A stretch of DNA of 64,000 bases, taken from NCBI GenBank assembly GCA_051530055.1, contig CM121343.1, positions 2,542,001-2,606,000 of the forward strand. Direction: 5' to 3'. This DNA comes from Neoechinorhynchus agilis (lineage: Eukaryota > Acanthocephala). The notes under the pieces are model-generated. The model had not been told where the DNA came from. It ran no database searches and saw only the letters and a list, made by a program, of their open reading frames with translations. Both the position numbers and the translations under genes were made by a program. Positions 1 to 9,900 of this stretch are shown here, piece after piece (within the stretch, counting starts at the first letter, position 1; each line of letters starts with the position of its first letter).

Positions 1-360
1 ACACATATAACAAGTTCTATATACGGAAACAGAAAGCATCGAAATCCAGCCCATTCTTAGGTTTGTTTAGTTCCCACATTAACATGGCTAAGCAGAAGCG
101 AATAAGATACTCCAGTAATCCGGATTTGTTATTCTAACGATCGAACTCAGTCGTTAAAGAGGTAAAAAGGTTCACATGGCACCACATACGTTTCATTTTG
201 TGCAATGCTAGGATGAAAATGCACGTATAATGTGTGTATGTGTATCAACGATCTGGTGGAATCAGGAGGTAGACATAATTACGATCCACATAGAGTATTA
301 CGTACATCTCTAAAAAATCACACATCCGCATCTCATTGTTACTCAAGAGTATCTCACAAT
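1..360. other. intergenic, upstream of protease homologue
   Basis: No convincing gene is visible here. The stretch leads into the signal-peptide exon that starts at 361. An ATG at 232 is open into that exon, but the residues it adds look like untranslated sequence and would bury the signal peptide. Confidence 0.4.
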
Positions 361-1382
361 ATGGCCAAATCAGTGACTGCAATCATTTTGATAGCTATTG
401 CGCTATTTCCGGTGAATAGCTTTGATCAGCGAAGATGTACAACCAAGTCATTAATGGACTCTCCTAAAAGGAAATCGACAAAAACATATAAATCATACCC
501 ATTTGATCGAAATCATTGGCCTTGGGTTTCTTAACAAGACGGTATTGCTCAGACAATAAGAAAAGTTGTAGAGTCGTATGATCTGAGCGTATCGACACAT
601 ATATGTTCACGAACGAATCAATTTTGTATCCATTGGCATACGCAGATGAGAAGGTCCGTCTTTTAAGCCATTGCACGGGAACACTCTTACCACGTCGTCT
701 TCTACTTACCGTTCAACAATGCTGTAGACAGCGGGCACCCATTTTGGTTGCGATGAACGCGGAATACATAAATCAACATGTCATGCTACCTAAAGGTGGA
801 GGCGCACCAGCCTATGGTCTTGCTCTTCATCCACACAGCTCCGTTTGTGCTCTCAAACTTCGGCATAAACCAAGTTGTCAAAATCCATTCGTCTGTTTGC
901 CTCTAATCAAAGAGAAAGCTGCATCGCCGATCATCTATGGACGATCTGAGATGTTCATTGTGTTCAGAAGTTTCCAACTTACCATTCAGGTCAGGACGCT
1001 GCATTGTAGTAGTAACGAGAAGCAAACAGTTCAAGCGGACAATGAAAATAAACTCGACTGGGATGAAGACTTCAAAATACGAAGGATACGTAGTGGTCAT
1101 CCAGCGAGGATTGTATGCTTTGTCAATAAAACTAATGTAGGTATTGGAGCTGGTCTATATAGTAGATCACTAGAATCCGGAAAAATGGAATTAAGGGGTA
1201 TTCTTGATAAATCTGTCAGAATGCCTCATAAGGATTGGATGTATGAATTCGTCGATATATTTGAGCTTTTACCATGGCTCGAGCAATTCAAACACGATGA
1301 TCTCGATTATTTTAGGCTTATTTCAGATGTACAAAGATCCAAATGGAAAGAAGGTACTCATAAATGTATTTATAGTCAATGA
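361..1382 (+). CDS. secreted chymotrypsin-like serine protease homologue (pseudoprotease)
   Basis: Two exons are proposed, 361-525 and 588-1382, with a 62-nt intron (526-587, GTTTCT..CTGAG), giving about 319 residues. The start at 361 is chosen because it opens a clean signal peptide (MAKSVTAIILIAIALFPVNS). The first exon ends in HWPW, the usual opening of a trypsin fold, and the second gives HCTGTLLPRRLLLTVQQCC, which matches the cysteine-flanked histidine loop of the S1 family. The catalytic residues look replaced: the usual AAHC is VQQC, the aspartate segment reads YGLALHPHSSVCALKL, and the usual GDSGGP is replaced by a stretch around NVGIGAGLY. In the S1 family this pattern means a non-enzymatic homologue, often used in immunity or as a binding protein. 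The exact partner is unknown. A poly(A) signal follows at 1507. The fold assignment is moderately sure; the lack of activity is inferred. Confidence 0.6.
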
Positions 1383-1506
1383 CACTCTTCTCCTATGTCC
1401 AGTTCCACACACTGAAGAGTTGCATGACCTGTTCGACCATTATTTCGATCAGTGTGAGTGTGACCTTGAATACTGAGTGAAGTGGAAGTCGTCCTTAACC
1501 ATTATC

Positions 1507-1512
1507 AATAAA
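1507..1512 (+). terminator. AATAAA poly(A) signal of the protease homologue
   Basis: AATAAA lies about 125 nt after the stop codon at 1380-1382. This fits the 3' end of the protease-homologue transcript. Confidence 0.5.
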
Positions 1513-2044
1513 GACGTTTTATGTTACGAATGGAACCGTTCATTTTACTGCTGCCGGTCATGACCACATATCCGTGACCCACATTATCGAGAAGCACGCG
1601 ATAAATTCTCAAGTTATCCGAGATTTCAAAATAATAAAATGTGCATTAGCAACTGGCTAAATTTTTGTCTTTGTTTGAATTACCTTTTGGGCTATATATC
1701 ATAAGATGATTCACAAGCAAGACTGATTAATACGAATCAGTTTGGAATCGTTTCTTTGAAGAATATTTCTAACAAAGACTTTGATGTATTCAAAGATATA
1801 AAAGGATATAAGATTCAAAGTCATGCAGAAAAAGGAGTTTGTTTGCTTGGATGCTAATGATGTGCTGGCAAAGGACGAATTATCCGAATCAAATCCAGAA
1901 GTGTTAAAGTCAGTAGGCGATTGACTGTGAAAGATCTAGAAAATATTATGGTCAGCTAAGATGACGAATTATCTGAAATAACAAGAGAAAAGTAAATCCG
2001 ATGCCAACACAACCGATACCGCCCCTGAGCGAAAAGAGGAGACC
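1513..2044. other. intergenic, no gene recognised
   Basis: A short open frame near 1824-1922 begins MQKKEFVCLDANDV, but it has no recognisable domain or splice context. I see no gene I can support. The stretch runs up to the terminal inverted repeat element at 2045. Confidence 0.3.
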
Positions 2045-2171
2045 TATGTCTGGCTAGCCGGTTACATTTTATTCTCTAAGTGTTGTGAACATCCCTTACA
2101 CGGCTGATAATTTCCCTTAGGCACACAACCCATCGACCCAGATTGGTAGGTTCATAAATTGATTTGTTGTT

Positions 2172-2290
2172 TTCTGGCGGAGAAATTAAAATAATTTTAT
2201 TTTAAAATCCGATTTTTCGGCACAATTTTGTGCATTTATCAAGATTGATTGTGGCGAAATATCGGATTCTAAAAAATTTCTCCGCCAGAA
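2172..2290. repeat. inner inverted repeat within the TIR element
   Basis: A 16-bp arm at 2172-2187 (ttctggcggagaaatt) is exactly complementary to 2275-2290. Inside it aaaatccgat (about 2204) faces atcggattct (about 2261). The loop contains gcacaattttgtgc, another small palindrome next to a tttcgg motif. Confidence 0.6.
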
Positions 2291-2383
2291 AAAACCAATA
2301 TGAACAATTCAATCTTGAAACATAAAATGATTCAATACTAGCCCCAGTCTAAAACTTGCACAGCTTATACATTCCGTAATTGT

Positions 2384-2457
2384 GCAGAGGTGGTCCAGTG
2401 GACTTGAGCCCGAATCTCTGTTTCAGGGTTAAAGGGTTCAAAATCCATTATCGCCTA
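2384..2457 (+). repeat. tRNA-like (pol III promoter) segment, possible SINE head
   Basis: TGGTCCAGTGG at 2391-2401 fits a pol III A box and GGTTCAAAATCC at 2435-2446 fits a B box. The 33-nt gap is what a tRNA gene has. No acceptor-stem pairing is evident, so this reads as a tRNA-derived SINE head rather than a functional tRNA. The sequence to about 2620 would be its body. Confidence 0.45.
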
Positions 2458-2835
2458 TGATTCATAACCAAAGACGGCGAAATACAGCCGAAGGGGTAGG
2501 AAACTCACTGATGACTTCCACTTCCTCGGGACATATCTAGGAATCCGGAAGGTTTCGTGCAAACTCGCAACCGTATGGTCCTTGGTTTAAGTGATTCAAT
2601 CACTTCCTTGAATCACATATTAAAAGCAGTGTAAGGGATGTTCATAACACTTAAAGAATAAAATATAACCGGCTAGCCAGACATAAGATAAAATTGTAGT
2701 GCTTAGTTATGACATCAAACTGAAAAACTTTTATAGGATTACTCATATAAAGAAAAACTTCGAAGAAAAAGTCGACTCGCCATAAATTTTAAATGTCGTA
2801 AAGAAATGTCGATATGTAAGGTACTGAGACATGTG

Positions 2836-3045
2836 ATTGGAATTATTGTTTAGAAGTCTACACCCGCGGCAAATGATTATTTATTAAAGACGTTCTGCGA
2901 ACCTCGTCGAGTTCATCGTCAGTTTGTTTGTTAGTAGCGTCTAATACTAACTAACAAACTGATGATGAATCCCTTACAATATTCGTAGAACGTCTTTAAT
3001 AGATAATCATTTATCGGGTGTAGACTTCTAAACAATAATTCCAAT
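2836..3045. repeat. 210-bp foldback element
   Basis: Nearly the whole segment is one imperfect palindrome: the arm starting attggaattattg at 2836 pairs with the one ending at 3045, and the centre (about 2918-2962) pairs again as cagtttgtt against aacaaactg. The left arm carries the sequence gaacctcgtcgagttc, one form of the hairpin module described in the findings. Confidence 0.6.
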
Positions 3046-3478
3046 TGTGAAGAAGGTTTTTATCGATTTATAGAGATTTCAAACAAAATAAAATTTAAAA
3101 TGCAATGTCGAAGCCTTGTAGAACGCAAAAAGTTTTTTAAATACTGAAGAAATAAATGTTACTGCTATAAAATTAATATATTTAGCTTATTTCTGCCTCA
3201 CAGTTTTCTGTTTATCTATTTATAGGTGCCTAAGCTTGTTAGAAAGCTTAACCATTTTCAAGAAACTATTACTTTTGAAAATCTACCCAACACTTACTGG
3301 TCAAATATATACAAATAAAAGCACCAACTTCAAAAAATGGCCTTAAGTTTCAGCAATTCGGATCTACGTCCGTAAAACCAAAAAGGACACTGCTGTTATA
3401 TGGCAGTTTAAATGGAAAACATAACGTAGACGCTCAATCGTACAATACATTCTTTAATCGATAAATATCATAATATAT

Positions 3479-3840
3479 AATTTTGGTGAACAGACTCCCG
3501 GTAATAACCTATTTGATTTTGATTTATTGGAAATATTTCGAAGGAGGTAACCTCGCCTCATCAGTCATCTAAAAATGAGTTTTACACATTGAGGTTTTAA
3601 GCTCGAGTGCGCGGGATCGCCAAACCCGAAGTTCGGGGACCAATTATCCGCTCGATACGTTTTTCCATGATTTTAGTATTGATTTTTAACACGTCACTGG
3701 CTGGAAGTTTGAAGCTAAAATAAGATTTATTTCCTTCCATTGCGTTGGACACAGCGATGTGTACGGCCTCCAAGTTTTGCTCTAATTTCCAATATATCAA
3801 AATCGAATAGGTTATGACCGGGAATATGTTCACCAAAATT
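3479..3840. repeat. inverted-repeat element with 56-bp arms
   Basis: The arms are at 3479-3534 and 3785-3840. Both carry the order ttttggtgaac - cccggt - ataacctatt - gattttgat - attggaaat, with a handful of mismatches. The left arm is followed by a copy of the hairpin module (3533-3573). No coding capacity is visible. Confidence 0.6.
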
Positions 3841-3933
3841 GTACTTTGACTTACCAGAAGGATTTTCTATCGATGAATAAATATCATGTTTTATAGTAAA
3901 TGAACAAGAATCTTTCTTTTTGTAATTATGTAC

Positions 3934-4076
3934 CCCGGATTTGAATTGACAAATTTATTTCCGATATTTCACGTCATTTAATTCCGACATTATCAATTTT
4001 GGTCATTATTTATAACCTACTAAATAACTAACAAACGATGACAAAAATATCGGAAATAAGTAAATTTAAATCCGGG
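3934..4076. repeat. 143-bp foldback, family shared with 32342-32695
   Basis: The arm cccggattt...tttccgatattt is complementary to atatcggaaataag...atccggg. A related element lies near 32.34-32.70 kb. There the same outer arms and the phrase attccgacat are kept, but another palindrome sits in the middle. Confidence 0.55.
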
Positions 4077-4522
4077 ATGTTGCAGAGAAAACCCATCGAC
4101 ATGTTAAATGTTAACTTGGGATGGAGATAATCCCGGTTAGAAATCATTTTATTATTGGGAAATATTTCGAAAGAGGAAACCTTGTCTTATCAGTCATCTA
4201 AAAAGTTCTTACCCCAGAATATGTCATAAAAGTAAAATTTTCTCTGTCGATTGTTTTGGTTATGGTTCTCTTCTATGTTTTGTCTAATAAGCTTCGAGGC
4301 ACTTGGAAGTATCGAACCTGTTAAGCTGAACCTCTTAGAGAAAACATAGGAAAAAGACAATAATCAAAACCCTTTTTAAATGATTGATAAGGTCGAAATA
4401 TTTCCTAATAATAACCCGCCACAAGTTAAAAGAAATATTTCTGCGACCCCGGAAGAATCATAATTTTTTAATTCAAGCCAATCGATACGTAGGGGGGGAA
4501 TTAATGTCATTTCATTCTTGTT
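4077..4522. other. gene-poor stretch with one hairpin module
   Basis: The visible content is a copy of the dispersed hairpin module at 4157-4197 (gaaatatttcga then agaggaaacct then tatcagtcatc), plus AT-rich sequence. No gene is supported. Confidence 0.35.
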
Positions 4523-4728
4523 TTATTGTGAAGATTGATTATTGCAACTCGATTCGTCTTTCGTTTCTTCCTTTACTCCGTCGTCTTTGTCAGGTGACTG
4601 AACAGTTGTTTTAGCGGATGCTTTTTTAGCGAGGTTTTCAGCATCCCTAGACTTGCAATGATTAATAAGGATACCAAAGTTTAAGAAAACCTTTGTTTCC
4701 TCTGTTGCAAAGTGAGTCCCTGATTCGC
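4523..4728 (-). CDS. possible short terminal exon, charged C-terminus
   Basis: On the minus strand a frame of about 70 codons opens after a possible acceptor (aagcattcag) and reads ESGTHFATEETKVF, then INHCKSRDAEN, then a Lys/Asp/Glu-rich tail ending in a stop that overlaps AATAAA. The composition is that of a real protein end rather than of a shadow frame. I could not find a convincing upstream exon in the short gap before the divergent SLC10-like gene, and I do not recognise the protein. It may be a remnant. Confidence 0.2.
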
Positions 4729-4906
4729 TGAATGCTTTTTAGCAGGAACCCCTTGACCTTTTTTCCTTTTCCCTGACTTATTTCTGTCTCTCTCCCTTTG
4801 GTCTCCACCTACACATAGACGTCATTGTATCGACGTAAATAGAATCTGTGACGTACGTGTCATCTACAACAGCGGGGAAAACAATTAAGAGCCTTCTAAA
4901 TCGAAG

Positions 4907-6298
4907 ATGCATTTTTCTATCATGATGCTAATGGTCGTCGGAACAACAACAAAGATGGCCACAGTCGAAAATGGGAGTATTTGTTTGAATGTTCGATTGG
5001 TCATAGATCGATCACCGGAAATTATCGATATAAAAACTCTAAGTACAACAAGTATGGTACGTGTCTAACTCACTTGATCTGTACCGAGGAGACACAATCA
5101 TACCGATATTGAAAACCTCGATTTAAAATCAGTGTTCAATTACAGCCTTCAAAACTATGGCCACTTTGATCTACCGATCGTCAATGTAACCTTTGATGCG
5201 ACCGATGGTGGGAAGTTAGTGCTACGGCCTTTGAGTATAGGAAGAACTAAACTCATTGTATGGTTTGGCCAACATCCCCGTCGTTGCTTACGTGTGGCTT
5301 CAGTGATTGAGAAGTCCCGTATGGATTATCTATTCGATTTAATCGTTATTATCCTTGTATCATTTATGTCCTTGTTAACTGGAATGCTCTTAGACATCGA
5401 AGTCGTTCATAAACGAATCGCTCAAACGCCTTTTATGTTGATCGCGTGCTGCATCCTTGAGTATTTAAGTTTTCCTCTGATAATATTCGCTTTGTGCCGA
5501 TTATTCGACTTTCGTCCCCTCGTGTCGGCTGCTCTCTTCACCACAGCAGCATCCCCCATATCTACCAAAGGAAATCACTGGTCTATCATGTTCAACGCTG
5601 ACGTTGAACTTAGCGTTTGTCTAACTTTCTTAAGCACTATGCTATCCGTTGTCGCGATGCCAGCGTGGATCTATAGTCTTGGTCGACTTTTCCCATTTCA
5701 GTTCAAAATACCAATCCTCAGACTTGGTCAAAGTATACTGACCCTCTTTGTGCCCTACGTTTTTGGAATATTAATCAACGAATATTTGGTCAAATCAGGC
5801 GGCAACAACAACAACAAAACCAGAGAAAATTTGAGAAAGTGTTCCAAAATCGCATTGTTTATTTCAATGTTATTCTTTGTCACCATGGGAGTCTATGTCT
5901 CCCTCCCATTGTTCAAACTTCTTTCCGTACGAGAAGCTCTGATAATCCCCACTTTCCAATGGGCAGGAGCCTTACTCTTGTATTTGTCTGCTTCTGCATG
6001 TAGACTACCACAGAAACAAGCGGTTGCTATCGGACTGACCTGTTGTTATCCAAATATAGGACTTGCCTTTCTTGTTGTCAGACACAACCTACCTGCCCCG
6101 GAGACCCACATCGCATCGGCAGTTGTACTCATCATCGCCGCTACCGGAGGCCTACCGCTCTGGATCTTATACCCAATCCATAAAATCATCACGATCGCAA
6201 AAAGTCGACGAAGCAGCAAAAAACACCGAACTGCCGTATATCTCCCAGTCGAACAGCTCCTGAGCGAAGACAAACGGGCAAGCCATAATAAATCATAA
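4907..6298 (+). CDS. SLC10-family (sodium/bile acid symporter-like) membrane protein
   Basis: Two exons are proposed, 4907-5051 and 5133-6298, with an 81-nt intron (GTATGG..ATCAG), giving about 436 residues. The first exon supplies a hydrophobic leader (MHFSIMMLMVVGTT). A strong GTACGT donor 5 nt further on (5057) would change the phase and break the frame with the acceptors I can see. After an N-terminal segment of about 110 residues there are roughly eight or nine membrane spans. The phrase ASPISTKGNHWSIMFNADV followed by ELSVCLTFLSTMLSVVAMP matches the conserved core of the SLC10/bile-acid:Na+ symporter fold (PGG..SN....GD..LS..MT..ST). The polar residues differ from the canonical ones, so the substrate cannot be called. 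The layout is closest to the SLC10A3/P3 type with an extracellular front. A poly(A) signal follows at 6499. Part of this gene reappears at 6933. Confidence 0.6.
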
Positions 6299-6360
6299 CT
6301 TTCTCCATTAGCTGCTAACATACACGCCAAACAACGGTCGTACAAAACTTTCCATAAATC

Positions 6361-6504
6361 ATGAGATGGCTACGAGCACCAAAAATACCCACATTGATTG
6401 CAAGAAACTTAAGGAGGTTCAGCGAATTCACTCACTATCATAAATGGACAAATAACCTATTCGACAAAATTTTCGACGAAAACATTCACGTTAAATTCAA
6501 ATAA
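6361..6504 (+). CDS. small ORF, 47 residues, basic
   Basis: An ATG frame begins MRWLRAPKIPTLIARNLRRF and ends in FKFK-type charged residues, 62 nt after the SLC10-like stop. It is basic at the front, with two aromatic patches (FTHYHKW, NNLFDKIF), which is more protein-like than random. Its stop overlaps an AATAAA (6499-6504), so it lies inside the 3'UTR of the SLC10 transcript if that signal is used. I do not recognise it. It may be chance. Confidence 0.2.
   Translation: MRWLRAPKIPTLIARNLRRFSEFTHYHKWTNNLFDKIFDENIHVKFK
6499..6504 (+). terminator. AATAAA poly(A) signal after SLC10-like gene
   Basis: AATAAA lies about 200 nt downstream of the SLC10-like stop codon and is the best candidate 3' end for that transcript. 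Confidence 0.4.
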
Positions 6505-6932
6505 ACCGACTATTACTCACAATGACCCACAAAACACGTCCACAAACAATTGCAGCCACTAACGTAGCCAAAGTGGCAAAAAAGCTACTGGCTGCCGTCA
6601 CAGCATCGAGTACAAACATTATTCCTTTCTCACACTTCGCTTTATATATTTTTTCTTTCGAAGCAAACATGACACACGATTACCTTGAACTTCAATGCCA
6701 ACTATGTTAATGAATTTGCAGCTGAATTATCTACTGAGCAATTATAGTCGATTGGATATTAGATGCTCTTCACCTCAATTGCAACGAATTAAAAAAATGT
6801 TGCGTAGTTTTCGAAACGCGGAGGACACTGCACCTATTCTGTTGTTTTTTTAACAATAAACGTGATAATTAACGCTATTCAGGTGAAAACTGTCAGCGTT
6901 CCGACGACAGAAGTCTTTAGCCGTTGCGCACC
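6505..6932. other. intergenic between SLC10-like gene and satellite
   Basis: A 62-codon open frame at 6522-6710 has no recognisable features. No gene is supported. Confidence 0.3.
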
Positions 6933-6983
6933 CCTCCCATTGTTCAAACTTCTTTCCATACGAGAAATTCGGATAATCCCCCG
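6933..6983 (+). pseudogene. copied fragment of the SLC10-like gene at the satellite edge
   Basis: The bases from ccctcccattgttcaaac on match the SLC10-like coding exon at about 5902-5955 with a few substitutions. In protein terms SLPLFKLLSVRE of the gene corresponds to PLPLFKLLSIRE here. The copy is only about 50 bp, lies about 1 kb from its source in the same orientation, and abuts the first satellite unit. Confidence 0.6.
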
Positions 6984-6989
6984 TCCGCC

Positions 6990-9900
6990 ATGATGCACTG
7001 CCTACTTCATCATTGGGGCTTTCGTGTTCGTCATTGTGTAAATGTACGCACTCGTTTGAAATCATCAGCGATTGTCCGCTGTGATGCAGCGCTTCATCGT
7101 GGGTGTATTGGTGTTCGTCATTGTGTAAATGTACGCACTCGTTTGAAATCATCAGTGTTTGTCCGCTGTGATGCAGCGCTTCATCATTGGTGTTTTCGTG
7201 TTCGTCATTGTGTAAATGTACGCACTCGTTTGAAATCATCAGTGTTTGTCCGCTGTGAAGCAGTGCCTGCTTGATCATTGGGGCTTTCGTGTTCGTCATT
7301 GTGTAAATGTACGCACTCGTTTGAAATCATCAGTGTTTGTCCGCTGTGATGCAGCGCTTCACCTTGGGTGTATTGGTGTTCGTCATTGTGTAAATGTACG
7401 CACTCGTTTGAAATCATCAGTGTTTGTCCGCTGTGAAGCAGTGCCTGCTTGATCATTGGGGCTTTCGTGTTCGTCATTGTGTAAATGTACGCACTCGTTT
7501 GAAATCATCAGTGTTTGTCCGCTGTGATGCAGCGCTTCACCTTGGGTGTATTGGTGTTCGTCATTGTGTAAATGTACGCACTCGTTTGAAATCATCAGTG
7601 TTTGTCCGCTGTGAAGCAGTGCCTGCTTGATCATTGGGGCTTTCGTGTTCGTCATTGTGTAAATGTACGCACTCGTTTGAAATCATCAGTGTTTGTCCGC
7701 TGTGATGCAGCGCTTCACCTTGGGTGTATTGGTGTTCGTCATTGTGTAAATGTACGCACTCGTTTGAAATCATCAGTGTTTGTCCGCTGTGAAGCAGTGC
7801 CTGCTTGATCATTGGGGCTTTCGTGTTCGTCATTGTGTAAATGTACGCACTCGTTTGAAATCATCAGTGTTTGTCCGCTGTGATGCAGCGCTTCACCTTG
7901 GGTGTATTGGTGTTCGTCATTGTGTAAATGTACGCACTCGTTTGAAATCATCAGTGTTTGTCCGCTGTGAAGCAGTGCCTGCTTGATCATTGGGGCTTTC
8001 GTGTTCGTCATTGTGTAAATGTACGCACTCGTTTGAAATCATCAGTGTTTGTCCGCTGTGATGCAGCGCTTCACCTTGGGTGTATTGGTGTTCGTCATTG
8101 TGTAAATGTACGCACTCGTTTGAAATCATCAGTGTTTGTCCGCTGTGAAGCAGTGCCTGCTTGATCATTGGGGCTTTCGTGTTCGTCATTGTGTAAATGT
8201 ACGCACTCGTTTGAAATCATCAGTGTTTGTCCGCTGTGATGCAGCGCTTCACCTTGGGTGTATTGGTGTTCGTCATTGTGTAAATGTACGCACTCGTTTG
8301 AAATCATCAGTGTTTGTCCGCTGTGAAGCAGTGCCTGCTTGATCATTGGGGCTTTCGTGTTCGTCATTGTGTAAATGTACGCACTCGTTTGAAATCATCA
8401 GTGTTTGTCCGCTGTGATGCAGCGCTTCACCTTGGGTGTATTGGTGTTCGTCATTGTGTAAATGTACGCACTCGTTTGAAATCATCAGTGTTTGTCCGCT
8501 GTGAAGCAGTGCCTGCTTGATCATTGGGGCTTTCGTGTTCGTCATTGTGTAAATGTACGCACTCGTTTGAAATCATCAGTGTTTGTCCGCTGTGAAGCAG
8601 TGCTTACTCATCATTGGTGTTTTCGTGTTCGTCATTGTGTAAATGTACGCACTCGTTTGAAATCATCAGTGTTTGTCCGCTGTGAAGCAGTGCTTACTTC
8701 ATCATTGGTGCTTTCGTGTTCGTCATTGTGTAAATGTACGCGCTCGTTTGAAATCATCAGTGTTTGTCCGCTGTGATGCAGCGCTTCATCGTGGGTGTAT
8801 TGGTGTTCGTCATTGTGTAAATGTACGCACTCGTTTGAAATCATCAGTGTTTGTCCGCTGTGATGCAGCGCTTCATCGTGGGTGTATTGGTGTTCGTCAT
8901 TGTGTAAATGTACGCACTCGTTTGAAATCATCAGTGTTTGTCCGCTGTGATGCAGCGCTTCATCTTGGGTGTATTGGTGTTCGTCATTGTGTAAATGTAC
9001 GCACTCGTTTGAAATCATCAGTGTTTGTCCGCTGTGAAGCAGTGCTTCATCGTGGGTGCATTGGTGTTCGTCATTGTGTAAATGTACGCACTCGTTTGAA
9101 ATCATCAGTGTTTGTCCGCTGTGATGCAGCGCTTCATCGTGGGTGTATTGGTGTTCGTCATTGTGTAAATGTACGCACTCGTTTGAAATCATCAGTGTTT
9201 GTCCGCTGTGATGCAGCGCTTCATCGTGGGTGTATTGGTGTTCGTCATTGTGTAAATGTACGCACTCGTTTGAAATCATCAGTGTTTGTCCGCTGTGATG
9301 CAGCGCTTCATCGTGGGTGTATTGGTGTTCGTCATTGTGTAAATGTACGCACTCGTTTGAAATCATCAGTGTTTGTCCGCTGTGATGCAGCGCTTCATCG
9401 TGGGTGTATTGGTGTTCGTCATTGTGTAAATGTACGCACTCGTTTGAAATCATCAGTGTTTGTCCGCTGTGATGCAGCGCTTCATCGTGGGTGTATTGGT
9501 GTTCGTCATTGTGTAAATGTACGCACTCGTTTGAAATCATCAGTGTTTGTCCGCTGTGATGCAGCGCTTCATCTTGGGTGTATTGGTGTTCGTCATTGTG
9601 TAAATGTACGCACTCGTTTGAAATCATCAGTGTTTGTCCGCTGTGATGCAGCGCTTCATCGTGGGTGTATTGGTGTTCGTCATTGTGTAAATGTACGCAC
9701 TCGTTTGAAATCATCAGTGTTTGTCCGCTGTGATGCAGCGCTTCATCGTGGGTGTATTGGTGTTCGTCATTGTGTAAATGTACGCACTCGTTTGAAATCA
9801 TCAGTGTTTGTCCGCTGTGATGCAGCGCTTCATCGTGGGTGTATTGGTGTTCGTCATTGTGTAAATGTACGCACTCGTTTGAAATCATCAGTGTTTGTCC

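Larger units (their letters stand above)
2045..2685. mobile_element. non-autonomous TIR element (MITE-like), 641 bp
   Basis: The ends are 57-bp terminal inverted repeats (2045-2101 and 2629-2685) that differ at only three positions by my reading. If the outermost TA on each side is a duplicated target, the element proper begins TGTCTGG and ends CCAGACA, the insertion style of Tc1/mariner-type elements. There is no transposase frame inside. The interior holds a smaller inverted repeat (2172-2290) and a tRNA-like promoter segment (2384-2457), so it may be a composite. The superfamily is not certain. Confidence 0.65.

Noticed and set aside
1204-1476. 90-codon frame overlapping the protease homologue end
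   Set aside because: Alternative frame over the real exon. The protease frame continues to its own stop with no splice signal linking the two.
5057-5062. GTACGT as the donor of the SLC10-like first intron
   Set aside because: It is the better donor by sequence, but joins out of phase with every acceptor seen. The GTATGG donor at 5052 keeps the frame.
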